In this document: one piece after another, positions 33,614 through 43,063 of the stretch
Layout: every line of letters starts with the position of its first letter
How positions within the stretch are numbered: position 1 is the stretch's first letter
Source: Actinomycetota bacterium
GTDB lineage: Bacteria; Actinomycetota; Acidimicrobiia; Acidimicrobiales; Poriferisodalaceae
Length of the DNA: 48,380 nt
Direction: 5' to 3'
NCBI GenBank assembly: GCA_014238065.1
Contig: JABABU010000019.1
Coordinates: 1-48,380 of the forward strand
The notes under the pieces: model-generated
Database searches by the model: none
Told to the model about the DNA's origin: nothing
Seen by the model: only the letters and a program-made list of their open reading frames with translations
Translations under genes and position numbers: made by a program

Positions 33614-34603
33614 TCACGTCGGGTGGAGTTCGCCGATTCGGTCTGGGATCGGTTGGACCATGGACTCGGCTGGGCTCTCGACCCGGCCGTAGGCATTCCA
33701 AACTTTGAAGCCCAGCCGCTCGCGCAGTTTCGGCGAGAAGGTCTCGTACAGATCGGGGTCGACGCCGATCGTCTGGTTCTCTTGCTGGCGGAACTGCGGT
33801 GCGCAGTAGGTAGCGAGTACGCCGAGTCGGTTGACACCGGATGTGTGCGCGCCGGTTCCATGCCACAGGCGCCCGTCGAAAACCATTACCGATCCCGCTG
33901 GGGCTTCGGCTTGCACGATCGGCAAGGTCGACTGGTCCGCTGGTGGGTGCGCCCCCGTGAGGTGTGAGCCCGGGACTACTTCGGTCGCCCCGTTCTCTGC
34001 TGTGAAGTCCGACAGCATCCACATGCAGTTCGCCACCACGGGAGGCGAGATGCCGATGCTCGGATCTGGTTCGATGAAATCAGCAGCGGCGGCTCGGGTG
34101 ATGTCCGATGGGCGCAGGTAGTCGGCGTCAGGCCTGACCGGTTGTGGCATCCACCACTGGTCGGTGTGCAGGCCCATGCGAGATCCGCCCTGTTTCGCGA
34201 TGTTGGCGCTGATCGTGGACACGATGAATTCCGAACCCAGTACGTGCCCGACGAGTTCATCGGTCAGTTCGTGAACAACCATGTCTCGGAAACACTGGCC
34301 TTTGTTGACGAGCATCCACAGTCGCTGGTTGATGCCGCCGTTGGCCGTGCTGAATGCATCAGGCTTGAAGTTGCCGAAGTCGTCGATGATGCGTTGCTCG
34401 GGGCCGGCATCGCGAAACGACACGCCGTGCTGTTCCTCGGCGGCGGCTTGTTCGACGAGCCGTGTGCGCGCCGCGTCCAGAGCGGAAGCGTCGAGCGCGT
34501 CGGCGACGATGCAGAAGCCGAACTTCGAAAGATCGGCCTTGGCTTGCCCGACATCGTCCGTGATCGACGGGCCAGCGCTGAGCAGCATTTCAGTGACAGT
34601 CAT
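33614..34603 (-). CDS. phytanoyl-CoA dioxygenase (PhyH) family oxygenase
   Basis: 329 residues. Iron ligands His146-x-Asp148 (GLHTDQWW) and His248 (LWHGTGAH) are present, with Arg259 (VNRLGVLATY) to bind 2-oxoglutarate. The central GATEVVPGSHLTGAHPP is a PhyH signature. It should be a 2OG/Fe(II) hydroxylase, substrate unknown. I chose ATG 34603 because AGGGGG lies five bases ahead; the frame extends to 34636. The gap to the HPPD-like gene (146 bp) has only a small ACCCGA...TCGGGT hairpin overlapping the stop. Confidence 0.87.
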   Translation of the reverse strand: MTVTEMLLSAGPSITDDVGQAKADLSKFGFCIVADALDASALDAARTRLVEQAAAEEQHGVSFRDAGPEQRIIDDFGNFKPDAFSTANGGINQRLWMLVNKGQCFRDMVVHELTDELVGHVLGSEFIVSTISANIAKQGGSRMGLHTDQWWMPQPVRPDADYLRPSDITRAAAADFIEPDPSIGISPPVVANCMWMLSDFTAENGATEVVPGSHLTGAHPPADQSTLPIVQAEAPAGSVMVFDGRLWHGTGAHTSGVNRLGVLATYCAPQFRQQENQTIGVDPDLYETFSPKLRERLGFKVWNAYGRVESPAESMVQPIPDRIGELHPT

Positions 34604-34671
34604 GTGGCCCCCTGGTCCTTGTGCTGCATCGAGCATCGCGTACCTAGCGCTGCTGCGACGAGTCGGGGTAG

Positions 34672-36408
34672 TTATGACCGCTTGCCTGCGGCGCCCTGCT
34701 GGAGGTGGGCGCGCCGAGCCTTGCGGTTCGGCTTGCCGTTGGTCTCGCCGGCTGGGTGGCGGTTCTTCTTCTGGCCCGGCTTTGCCGAGTTCTTTGGGCC
34801 CGGTTTGCCAGATCGCTTTGGCGCCCCCTGCCTGCCAGATTGCTTTGGTGCCCCCTGGCGACTGTCGGTCGAGCGGTTTCGTCCCTCGCCCCGCTCTTCG
34901 TAGCGGCTGCCCTCGGCCTTCCCGGAACCGGACCGACGAGGCGCACCCGAGCGTTGGCGATCATGTGACTCGCCATCCCTGGATTCAGAGGTGCCCGGGT
35001 CGCTTCTCGGAGCGGAGCTGTGGGTATCGTCACGGCGCGAATCGGAACGGCGCGAGTTGCCGCGGCGCGACTGGTCGTTCCTGCTGTGGTCATCGCGCGA
35101 CGACCCGCGGCCGGATCCGCTGTGGGATCGCGCTTGGTTGCCGTTGCGTGGCTTGCCGTTTCGATTCGAAGAGCGCCGCGAGTCGCCAGACGCTTGTGAG
35201 TCTCGGTTCGAGTGGCTCTTGGACGATGTTGCCTGGCTGGACTTTGTCTTCGGCGATGTGGTCTTGCGAGGAATGGTCGGGCTCGCTTCCGATGCTGCAG
35301 CCGGATCCGGGTCGGTGAATGGCTCGTCGAGTCCGACCTGGCGCTGCATCTTCCGGAGCTCCTTCTTCTGCTCCGGCTGCACGAGTGATACGACAACGCC
35401 TGACTCACCGGCGCGAGCGGTGCGGCCGGAGCGGTGGGTGTAGGCCTTGTGATCCTCCGGCGGATCGAAGTGGACGACCGACGCGACACCGTCGACGTGG
35501 ATGCCCCGGGAAGCAACGTCAGTGGCAACAAGAGCCATGACCTTGCCACGCGTGAAGTCGTCGAGTGCTCGAGTGCGCTGGCTCTGTGACCGTCCGCCGT
35601 GGATCGCAACGGCATCGACACCGGCGCGTGCCAGTTGTTTCACGACACGGTCTGATCCGTGGCGGGTGCGGCAGAACACGATTGACGGCCATGATGCCTG
35701 GATCGCAGAGGCGGCCACCTCTACACGGTCGGCGCGAACGACGTTCCAGAACAGATGCTTCGCAGCAGTGATGTCAGGGGTTGATTCGCCGACCTCGTGA
35801 AGCACCGGATCTTTCTGGTAGTCGCGGGTGAGCTTGGCTATGTCTCCGTCGAGTGTCGCCGAGAACAGTACGGTCTGGCGATTGCGTGAAGTCTGGTCGA
35901 GCAAACGCCGGACCGAGGGCATGAATCCCATGTCGGCCATCCGGTCGGCTTCGTCGAGCACGACCTTGTCGACATCTGCGAGCGACACGAGGTTCTGCTC
36001 GATGAGGTCTTCGAGTCGGCCAGGACATGCGACGAGGATGTCGACGCCCCTCCGGAGCGAATTGACCTGAGGTTGGTAGCCGACACCGCCATAGACAACC
36101 CCGATCTTGATAGCGCCTGCGAAGGTCTTGAGTTCGCTGTTGATCTGCTCTGCCAGTTCGCGTGTCGGGGCAAGAATCAGCGCGCGAGGACGTTTGGGCT
36201 CTGCTCGGTCGACAGTCGCGACCAAAGGGATGCCGAAGGCAAGCGTCTTGCCAGAGCCGGTTGGGGCCCGGCCGCAAACGTCGCGTCCCGCAAGGGCGTC
36301 GGCGATGGTCGCAGCCTGGATCTGAAATGGTTCGTGGATGTTTCGCTGTGCAAGCGCTGACACGATGAAATTCGGTACGCCCAGCTGGGCGAATGAGGGG
36401 GATGACAT
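34672..36408 (-). CDS. DEAD-box RNA helicase with basic low-complexity tail
   Basis: 578 residues. Helicase core motifs in order: Q motif (EPFQIQ, residue 26), Walker A APTGSGKT (48-55), PTRELAEQ, DEAD box (VVLDEADRM, about 150), SAT, and HRSGRTARAG near 330. The last about 200 residues are Arg/Ser/Asn/Lys/Gly-rich and disordered, with a repeated QGAPK(Q/R)SG unit, a common RNA-binding tail of RhlE/CsdA-like proteins. Acts in ribosome assembly or mRNA turnover, often in the cold. ATG 36408 starts the conserved SFAQLGVPNFIVSAL with AAGG upstream; the frame extends further but is not family. Confidence 0.93.
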   Translation of the reverse strand: MSSPSFAQLGVPNFIVSALAQRNIHEPFQIQAATIADALAGRDVCGRAPTGSGKTLAFGIPLVATVDRAEPKRPRALILAPTRELAEQINSELKTFAGAIKIGVVYGGVGYQPQVNSLRRGVDILVACPGRLEDLIEQNLVSLADVDKVVLDEADRMADMGFMPSVRRLLDQTSRNRQTVLFSATLDGDIAKLTRDYQKDPVLHEVGESTPDITAAKHLFWNVVRADRVEVAASAIQASWPSIVFCRTRHGSDRVVKQLARAGVDAVAIHGGRSQSQRTRALDDFTRGKVMALVATDVASRGIHVDGVASVVHFDPPEDHKAYTHRSGRTARAGESGVVVSLVQPEQKKELRKMQRQVGLDEPFTDPDPAAASEASPTIPRKTTSPKTKSSQATSSKSHSNRDSQASGDSRRSSNRNGKPRNGNQARSHSGSGRGSSRDDHSRNDQSRRGNSRRSDSRRDDTHSSAPRSDPGTSESRDGESHDRQRSGAPRRSGSGKAEGSRYEERGEGRNRSTDSRQGAPKQSGRQGAPKRSGKPGPKNSAKPGQKKNRHPAGETNGKPNRKARRAHLQQGAAGKRS

Positions 36409-36759
36409 GTTTTCCTTGCCGCGCGGACGTTCCGCGCGCAATTGATGAGGGTTGAGCCGTTCGGGACTCGTTGGGCCGTCGGCGAGTGAGCCGCGGCAGT
36501 TGTTTTGGTTGTAGATCGGGTGGCTCACGATGACCGGAGAAACCAACACCCGTCTGCGAACCCAACGGCGGGGTACCCGCCGAAGCGCCTCATAGGGTAC
36601 TGGCTGCTCAGCGAAACCCGCCTTCCCTTCTCGGGATGAGGCACAGACTGACCGGACAGCACCCTGGACCCGGAGTCGGCGAGCGTTGAACACAATGCCC
36701 AACGGCTCCGGGGGAGGTGTGAGGTGACGGGATCCGTGAGTGTGCGATGATCGCAAACC
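36409..36759. promoter_or_regulatory. intergenic leader of the helicase gene with two hairpins
   Basis: 351 bp without a credible gene. GCGCGGA-CGT-TCCGCGC lies just ahead of the helicase ATG, and CGGCGGG-GTA-CCCGCCG is at 36566-36582. Both could form in the helicase mRNA 5' leader, as in cold-shock-controlled helicase messages. It must also hold the plus-strand flavoprotein promoter; I see no clear consensus. Confidence 0.35.
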
Positions 36760-38166
36760 ATGAGTGGAACTGAGATCGAAGTCGACTATCTGGTCATTGG
36801 CAGCGGAGCGATGGGCATGGCATTCACCGATGTGCTGCTCGCCGAGACCGACGCGACGGTTGCCATTGTCGACAGACGTCACCGACCGGCAGGGCACTGG
36901 AACGACTCGTACCCATTTGTCCGCCTGCACCAGCCATCGGCGTTTTACGGGGTCAACTCGCGCGAGTTGGGCAGTGGTGCCATCGATGCAGTGGGTTGGA
37001 ACGCCGGCTTGTACGAACTGGCCTCGGGATCAGAGGTGTGTGCCTACTTCGATCAGGTGATGCAGCAGACGTTCCTGGCCAGCGGCCGAGTGCGATATTT
37101 CCCGCTGAGCAACTACGAGGGCGATGGCCTCTTCAGCTCGCTCAGCAATGGGTTGTCGACGAAGGTGCATGCCGGCAAAGTCGTCGATGCCACGTACATG
37201 AATGTCTCGGTGCCCTCCACGCGCCCACCGGCGTACGTAGTGGGCGAAGAAGTTCGCTGTGTCCCGCTGAACGAGTTGCCGAAGCAGATCCGACCCCAGC
37301 CCTACGTCGTCGTCGGTGGCGGCAAGACGGCCATGGACGCTTGTCTGTTTCTACTCGAGAACGGCACGGATCCCGACCAGATCACGTGGATCATGCCAAG
37401 GGATTCGTGGCTCCTCGACAGGGCGCAGATCCAGCCGGGTGCGGAGTTCGCAGGTACTGCGCTTGGTGGCGCGGCGCGGACGCTCGAGGCGATCATCGAG
37501 GCAAACGACGTCGAAGAGCTTTTCGAGTTGCTCGAGCAGAAGGGCAGGCTCATGCGTCTTGACGAGTCCGTCCGACCGACGATGTACCGCTGCGCCACGG
37601 TCACCAGGGCCGAAGTCGACGAACTCCGCACGATTGGCAATGTCGTCCGGCTCGGGAGAGTCGAGTCGATCTCGACTGACGAGATCCGCCTCGAGCGGGG
37701 TTCGATCCCGACATCGTCGGACACACTCCACGTCGATTGTTCGGCTGACGGGCTCGCTACGCGGCCTGCTACGCCGATTTTCACTGGGGCCACTCTGACG
37801 CTTCAGACGGTCAGGACCTGTCAGCAGGTCTTCAGCGCCGCCTTCATCGCCCACGTCGAGGCTGTCTACGACGGTGACGAGATCAAGAACGATCTGTGTG
37901 GCGTCGTTCCACACCCGAACACCGACGTCGACTACATGAGGACCCAGCGACAGGCTTCGATGAACTCGGCCCGTTGGGCCCAAGACGCCGACCTGACCGA
38001 ATGGCTCCAAAACGCGAGACTCGACGGCTTCAGTCGAGGACAACCATCTGCTGGCACCGAGATTCCTGCTGAGATGGCCGCCCATTTGAAGAGTGTGATG
38101 GAGAACACGTTGCCGTCGATTGAGAAGCTCGGGCGATTTCTCGCCTCGTTGGAACCCCCGAGCTAG
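36760..38166 (+). CDS. FAD/NAD(P)-binding oxidoreductase
   Basis: 468 residues. The FAD-binding Rossmann motif GSGAMG is at residues 14-19 in VDYLVIGSGAMGMAFTDVLL. AGHWNDSYPFVRLHQPSAFY near residue 50 resembles flavin-containing monooxygenase-type proteins. A second nucleotide motif GGGKTAMDACLFLLENG is near 190. No Baeyer-Villiger fingerprint is seen, and the C-terminal 150 residues are unassigned. Could be an N- or S-oxygenase or a flavoprotein oxidoreductase. Monocistronic as far as seen: about 160 bp separate it from the next plus-strand gene. Confidence 0.78.
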   Translation: MSGTEIEVDYLVIGSGAMGMAFTDVLLAETDATVAIVDRRHRPAGHWNDSYPFVRLHQPSAFYGVNSRELGSGAIDAVGWNAGLYELASGSEVCAYFDQVMQQTFLASGRVRYFPLSNYEGDGLFSSLSNGLSTKVHAGKVVDATYMNVSVPSTRPPAYVVGEEVRCVPLNELPKQIRPQPYVVVGGGKTAMDACLFLLENGTDPDQITWIMPRDSWLLDRAQIQPGAEFAGTALGGAARTLEAIIEANDVEELFELLEQKGRLMRLDESVRPTMYRCATVTRAEVDELRTIGNVVRLGRVESISTDEIRLERGSIPTSSDTLHVDCSADGLATRPATPIFTGATLTLQTVRTCQQVFSAAFIAHVEAVYDGDEIKNDLCGVVPHPNTDVDYMRTQRQASMNSARWAQDADLTEWLQNARLDGFSRGQPSAGTEIPAEMAAHLKSVMENTLPSIEKLGRFLASLEPPS

Positions 38167-38324
38167 ACCGGTTTCACTCGGGTCACCGCAAGGCGGTACA
38201 GCGCCATGCGAGCAGTGAGGCTCATGATGCGTTGGCCAGGGTCGGCTGGATACTGTTGGCCGCTACTTTCCCATCCGCACATCTCGGGTCGTCTCACACC
38301 GGCCGAACCTCAGGAGCGCTGTCC

Positions 38325-38711
38325 ATGACAAGCGAGCAGTACGACACCGGACTCAGGATTCGTAAGGAAGTGCTCGGTGAGGAGTATGTCGAGCGGGCGT
38401 TGTCGTCTGCTGACGCGTTCAACGAGGATTTCCAGACCTTCGTCACCGAGTATTGCTGGGGTGCAGGTTGGGGTCGAGACGGTTTGGAGAGGAAGCAGCG
38501 GAGTCTGCTGAACTTGGCGATGTTGTCAGCACTCAATCGTCCGGCCGAGTTCAAGATCCACCTACGCGGCGCCCTGACCAACGGTTGCTCCCTCGATGAG
38601 ATACGTGACACGCTGATTCAAGTGGCGATATATTGCGGAATTCCTGCCGGCGTGGAGGCTTTCCGTCTCGCACGCGAGGTGTTCGGCGAAGACGGTGTAG
38701 ATGTCTCCTAG
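38325..38711 (+). CDS. gamma-carboxymuconolactone decarboxylase-type protein
   Basis: 128 residues, PcaC-size. RKQRSLLNLAMLSALNR near residue 55 and the terminal helix DEIRDTLIQVAIYCGIPAGV are the CMD signature, as in 4-carboxymuconolactone decarboxylase. No CxxC. ATG 38325 has AGGAG nine bases upstream; the longer upstream frame is not homologous. It could act on lactone or hydroxy-acid intermediates from aromatic degradation, but no pca genes are near. It converges with the LysR gene, 28 bp away. Confidence 0.82.
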   Translation: MTSEQYDTGLRIRKEVLGEEYVERALSSADAFNEDFQTFVTEYCWGAGWGRDGLERKQRSLLNLAMLSALNRPAEFKIHLRGALTNGCSLDEIRDTLIQVAIYCGIPAGVEAFRLAREVFGEDGVDVS

Positions 38712-38739
38712 CTCCCTGGCAATGCCGACCTTTCGTCGT

Positions 38740-39636
38740 TCATTCTGGATTGCCCCCGAGGTACGACGAAGCTGCTTCGACGACACTCCTGGTGAGAGGC
38801 GACGCTTCGAGCGATCGTGCCACCAGCATGATTCTGCTGGTGGCATCCTCATCGCTCACGTCGACGTATCGAAGCCCCGGGGGTCGAAAGACTCGAAGTG
38901 ATTCCGGCACAAGGGCCATTCCTTGGCCTGCTGCGACCAGTCCGAGGATGGTGGTGTATTCCGTTGCTTCGATACCGGGGTCGTACTGCAGGTCGCGGGC
39001 CGCGAACAGCGCCGCCATCTCTGCGTGAAGACTCGGCGATTTCATTCGATTGAACCCGATCAACAGCTCATCTCTGAGCTCTGTGATCGACACAGCATCT
39101 CGGGTCGAGAGCTCATGGTCCGTCGATAGAGCGCAGACCAGCGTCTCCTCGTGGATCGACTGCGCGGATAGTGTCGTCCCAGGTGGAATGGCTCTGGCAA
39201 GACCGATGTCGATCTCACCGGAAAGCAGGGCCTTGACTTGTAGGTCCGAAGTCAGGGTGGTGAGCTCGAACTCAACGCGTGGGCGTTGCTGGCGAAGATT
39301 CCGGAGCAGATTCGGCATGACGCGATACGCAGCGCTGTCGACGAATCCGACCCGGATGCGTCCCGCGAGTCCGCGCTCGAGAGCGCTGGCCATCTGATCG
39401 AAGGCGTGGCTCTGGTTCAGAAGTCGTTTTGCCTCTGGGTACAGAGCCTGTCCCTCGTCGGTGAGGACAACACGACGGCTACTCCTGTCGAACAATGCGA
39501 ACCCGACTTCTGTTTCGAGCACTTGAATCTGCTGGCTCAACGGGGGCTGCGACATGTGTAGCCGCTCTGCGGCTCTCCCGAAATGCAGTTCGTCAGCGAC
39601 AGTCACGAAGTAGCGGAGTCGCTGCAAGCTCTTCAT
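38740..39636 (-). CDS. LysR family transcriptional regulator
   Basis: 298 residues from the ATG at 39636 (a TTG at 39651 would add five). The N-terminal winged helix-turn-helix reads HFGRAAERLHMSQPPLSQQI, followed by the linker helix and the effector-binding domain (from about 90, GRIRVGFVDSAAYRVMP). It is divergent from proV with a 105-bp intergenic region containing a T-N11-A type box, so it most likely controls the betaine-type transporter and itself. Effector unknown; a betaine or its demethylated product is likely. Confidence 0.92.
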   Translation of the reverse strand: MKSLQRLRYFVTVADELHFGRAAERLHMSQPPLSQQIQVLETEVGFALFDRSSRRVVLTDEGQALYPEAKRLLNQSHAFDQMASALERGLAGRIRVGFVDSAAYRVMPNLLRNLRQQRPRVEFELTTLTSDLQVKALLSGEIDIGLARAIPPGTTLSAQSIHEETLVCALSTDHELSTRDAVSITELRDELLIGFNRMKSPSLHAEMAALFAARDLQYDPGIEATEYTTILGLVAAGQGMALVPESLRVFRPPGLRYVDVSDEDATSRIMLVARSLEASPLTRSVVEAASSYLGGNPE

Positions 39637-39654
39637 GCCAATGATATCCAACGC

Positions 39655-39679
39655 ATATTGACAAAGACCATATCAATAT
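39655..39679. promoter_or_regulatory. LysR-type operator overlapping a TTGACA -35 box
   Basis: ATATTGA (39655-39661), 11 bases, TCAATAT (39673-39679): a perfect inverted repeat with the T-N11-A geometry of LysR sites. TTGACA (39658-39663) is a perfect plus-strand -35 element inside the left arm; the -10 about 17 bases on is poor, fitting an activator-dependent promoter for proV. Confidence 0.8.
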
Positions 39680-39741
39680 TTACGTCGAACTGTTCGAGCG
39701 CAGTAGTGTCTTAAAGTGAGGTAGGGAACCAAGGACGTTCG

Positions 39742-40977
39742 ATGTCGCAAGCCGCGAAGATCCGGGTCGAGAATCTCGTCAAGATCTTTGGTGACGAGCC
39801 GGCCGGAGCCGCGCTCGACATGCTCCTCGACGGTCACTTGAAAGACGAGATCAAAGAGCACACCGGCCACGTGGTTGGCGTCGATCGGGCGAACTTCGAG
39901 GTGGAGGAGGGTGAGATCTTCGTCGTCATGGGCCTGTCAGGGTCAGGAAAGTCAACGCTGATCCGGTGTGTCAACCGCCTTTTCGAACCGACGGCCGGAC
40001 GGGTGTACGTCGATGACATCGACGTCACAACGCTTGACGAGACAGCTCTCCAAGCCTTTCGACGCGACCATACCGGAATGGTGTTCCAGCACTTCGCGCT
40101 GTTTCCTCACCAAACGGTCGTGGCCAACGTCGCGTTCGGGCTCAAGGTGAAAGGTGTCGACGCGGCCAAACGTCGCGCCACAGCGATCGAGGCCCTCGCC
40201 CTCGTTGGTCTCAGTGGGTACGAAGACAGCTACCCAGGGCAACTCAGCGGCGGGATGCAACAGCGTGTCGGCCTCGCTCGCGCCCTCGCGACAGAGCCCG
40301 ACATCTTGTTGATGGACGAGGCGTTCAGCGCACTCGATCCCCTCATCAGACGCCAGATGCAAGACGAACTCATCGATCTACAGAGCGAGCTCCAGAAGAC
40401 GATCCTCTTCATCACTCACGACCTGAATGAGGCTCTTCGCGTCGGCACACGGGTCTGCATCATGAAAGACGGGAACATTCACCAGATCGGTTCGCCTGAG
40501 GACATCCTCATGCGCCCGGCAACGAACTACGTCGCCGAGTTCGTCCAGGACGTCGACCAGGGCCGAGTGCTTCTCGTCGATTCGGTCACGGACGAGCAAG
40601 CACCCTGTCTAGGCGAGAGTTCGACGGTCTCTGAGGCGCTCGCGGTGATGGACCATCACGGTCTTGACGCGGTGCACATCATCGACAGGAACCAGGTTCC
40701 GTGCGGACTCGTCCACAAGAAGATCGCTGAGAGCGTGGTCTCCCCGCAATCGGACACTGTCTCTGCTCTTGCTGCATCGACGCACACCGTCACCTCCGAA
40801 ACGGTGCTGGCGAAGGTCTATCGGATGCTCGGCGAGGGCAACCCAATCGCTGTCGTCGACGAAGGTGGTCGCTTCGCAGGCTCGGTGACGCCCGTCGCGG
40901 TGCTCTCCGAACTTGGGCGAGTCGAGAGCATATCGGAGAACCTCGAGCTACATCGCTCCGAAACGGAGGTGATGTGA
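39742..40977 (+). CDS. proV: betaine/proline ABC transporter ATP-binding protein (ProV type)
   Basis: 411 residues. Walker A GLSGSGKST is at 64-72, the signature LSGGMQQRVGLARALA near 172, and Walker B LLMDEAFSALDP near 195, then ITHDLNEALR. From about residue 280 two CBS domains follow, the known sensor of ionic strength in ProV/OpuA. It powers uptake through the ProW-type permease encoded next, whose GTG overlaps this stop (GTGA). The likely substrate is glycine betaine or another betaine. Upstream is the LysR box. Confidence 0.93.
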   Translation: MSQAAKIRVENLVKIFGDEPAGAALDMLLDGHLKDEIKEHTGHVVGVDRANFEVEEGEIFVVMGLSGSGKSTLIRCVNRLFEPTAGRVYVDDIDVTTLDETALQAFRRDHTGMVFQHFALFPHQTVVANVAFGLKVKGVDAAKRRATAIEALALVGLSGYEDSYPGQLSGGMQQRVGLARALATEPDILLMDEAFSALDPLIRRQMQDELIDLQSELQKTILFITHDLNEALRVGTRVCIMKDGNIHQIGSPEDILMRPATNYVAEFVQDVDQGRVLLVDSVTDEQAPCLGESSTVSEALAVMDHHGLDAVHIIDRNQVPCGLVHKKIAESVVSPQSDTVSALAASTHTVTSETVLAKVYRMLGEGNPIAVVDEGGRFAGSVTPVAVLSELGRVESISENLELHRSETEVM

Positions 40978-43001
40978 CCGTGCTCGCCCAGGCCGATGAT
41001 CCGTTCACCGACAGCGATATTCTCGATTCTTGGGAGATCCCATTCGGTCTGTGGATAGAGGAGATCGTCTTCTGGCTCACCACGAACATCGGTGATTTTC
41101 TGGACTGGATCAAATGGCCCGTCGATCAGCTGCTGAAGCTGTTCATCGACAACTTGCTCCAGACGTGGTTGCCCTGGCCGATCGTGTTGCTCCTCTTCCT
41201 CGCACTTGGCACTGCGACCCGAAACGTCCTCGTCGGCATCGGTAGCGCAGCGGCGCTGCTGGTCTGCGGTTTGCTCGGGAACGAGTACTGGGATCTCACC
41301 ATGGAGACGGTCGGGATGATCATCGTGGCGGTGATCATCTGCTCCGTGCTCGGCATCCCTCTCGGCATTCTGGCCGGGCGCGTCGACTCGTTCTGGAACC
41401 GGCTGCGACCGATCCTCGACGGAATGCAGGTCATCCACCCTTTCGTGTATCTCCTGCCGATTATCTTCCTGTTCGGTGTCAGACGCACCCCTGGCGTGCT
41501 TGCCACGCTGGTGTTTGCGCTTCCCCCGATCGTGCGGCTCACGAACCTCGGGATCAGGCAGGTACCCGCCGATGTCGTCGAGGCAGCTCGAGCATTCGGC
41601 GCTACAGAACGCAGGGTGCTGAGAGAGGTTCAGCTACCGCTCGCCAGACCAACGATCATGGCGGGGCTCAACCAGACTCTCCTGCTGTCTCTTTCGATGG
41701 TCGGCATAGTTGCGATCATCGCCGGTGGTGGCCTCGGCAAGCCGATTCTTCGGGCACTGAACACCAGCGATATTCCGACCGGAGCGAGTGCAGGAGCAGG
41801 CCTCTACTTCGTCGGCGTGCTGCTCGACAGGATCTCTCAGCCGAGCGATGCTGACCGGCGCGGCAGCCTCATGTCGCGCATGCGTCACGCCTGGTCGACG
41901 CGGACCGAAGCGAACCCACAACCCCTCGGGATTCCGGCGGCGGCGCGGTCAGACGTGGTCCAAAATGCGCGTGCGACATCGGCTCCTCCGATGAGTTCTC
42001 TCCGTCGAGTCACTGCAGTCGGGGGTCTCGCCACCGGCGTTCTTGCCGCGGTTGGCGCCTTCATGACCTGGAGCTCTGACGCAGGTCGGGTCTCCGCGTA
42101 TGTCCGTCTCGAAGACAGGTCCCTCCCTGGCGCTCACTCGGGCCTCGACGCCACCGGTGGCTCGTGGTTTGGCATCTTCGTGCTTCTGGCAGCACTGTGC
42201 GCCATCGTGGGCGCGGCCCTCTCGCTGTTGTGGCCGCGAGGACGCGACCGGTTCATGAGTTCGCCGGGCGCCGTCCTCGCGATCGGAATCACCATCGTCG
42301 GAACCGTGGCGGGGTTCTTGAGCATCGCTGTACTCGGCGACAACCATTCAACAGGGGCCGGCGTTTGGGTGGCGTTGGTAGCTGGAGCCCTCATGATGGT
42401 GGTCGCATTGCGAGAGCTGCTCACTGTCGAAATGCCGGATACGACAAAGCGTTCGGTGTCGGTCCGGGAGATGGTCGGAGTGTGCGCCGTCGGTCTTTTT
42501 CTCGTGTTGGCGGGAGCGTCCGGTTCCTGGATACTCGACCAACGAAGTGACGCAGCCGAGATCGCGCGTGAACTCGCCGCAAACGCAGATGGTCCCGACC
42601 AGGGAGGTCTGGCCGCTGAGGTCCTCGCTGAGGCAATGGCGGGCACGAGACGGGTGACGATCACGGGTCTTGGCTCTGACGGGCCGAAGATCGGCTATGC
42701 GGTTCTCGTGTTGACGCTCATTGGTTGCGCAGCGGCTCTGGCGAGACGCTTTGTGCCGGGTCGACGACAGCAGCTCATGGGATATTTGACGCTCGGCCTG
42801 GGTGCAGGCATCACCGCTATCGGGCTGGCCTGGATCGCCAGCCTCGTCCGGCTGTCCGAGCTTCAGATCTCGCCAGGAGCCAGCGCGTTCCTCTCCGCCT
42901 GTGGCGGAATGCTGCTCGCGGCTCGCGGCTTCCGAACCATCCAAGTTGACGAAGCCAAACCCGAGTCACGGGCCAGCACATTGCTTGCAGCTTCACGGTG
43001 A
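40974..43001 (+). CDS. proW: ProW-type ABC permease with extra C-terminal membrane domain (copy 2)
   Basis: 675 residues. The N-terminal half is the betaine permease, with EIPFGLWIEEIVFWLTTNIG, the EAA region VVEAARAFGATERRVLREV and MVGIVAIIAGGGLGKPIL. After about residue 300 a long C-terminal part with many helices follows (TWSSDAGRVSAYVRLEDRSL, then LDATGGSWFGIFVLL), parallel to copy 1 at 17-19 kb. The function of the extension is unknown. GTG start coupled to proV; proX starts 62 bp later behind AAGGAGTAAGGAA. Confidence 0.9.
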   Translation: MTVLAQADDPFTDSDILDSWEIPFGLWIEEIVFWLTTNIGDFLDWIKWPVDQLLKLFIDNLLQTWLPWPIVLLLFLALGTATRNVLVGIGSAAALLVCGLLGNEYWDLTMETVGMIIVAVIICSVLGIPLGILAGRVDSFWNRLRPILDGMQVIHPFVYLLPIIFLFGVRRTPGVLATLVFALPPIVRLTNLGIRQVPADVVEAARAFGATERRVLREVQLPLARPTIMAGLNQTLLLSLSMVGIVAIIAGGGLGKPILRALNTSDIPTGASAGAGLYFVGVLLDRISQPSDADRRGSLMSRMRHAWSTRTEANPQPLGIPAAARSDVVQNARATSAPPMSSLRRVTAVGGLATGVLAAVGAFMTWSSDAGRVSAYVRLEDRSLPGAHSGLDATGGSWFGIFVLLAALCAIVGAALSLLWPRGRDRFMSSPGAVLAIGITIVGTVAGFLSIAVLGDNHSTGAGVWVALVAGALMMVVALRELLTVEMPDTTKRSVSVREMVGVCAVGLFLVLAGASGSWILDQRSDAAEIARELAANADGPDQGGLAAEVLAEAMAGTRRVTITGLGSDGPKIGYAVLVLTLIGCAAALARRFVPGRRQQLMGYLTLGLGAGITAIGLAWIASLVRLSELQISPGASAFLSACGGMLLAARGFRTIQVDEAKPESRASTLLAASR

Positions 43002-43063
43002 CTTCTTCCCCCAGTGGTCTCGTGACCACATTGACCCAATCAAACCGAACAAGGAGTAAGGAA

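Noticed and set aside
33606..33624. ACCCGA/TCGGGT hairpin
   Set aside because: Six-base arms overlapping the PhyH stop; too weak to call a terminator.
34705..35443. Plus-strand frames over the helicase tail
   Set aside because: Low-complexity shadow of the Arg/Ser-rich C-terminal region.
36408..36930. Longer start of the helicase
   Set aside because: The extra residues have no helicase homology and overlap the flavoprotein start; AAGG before 36408 fits.
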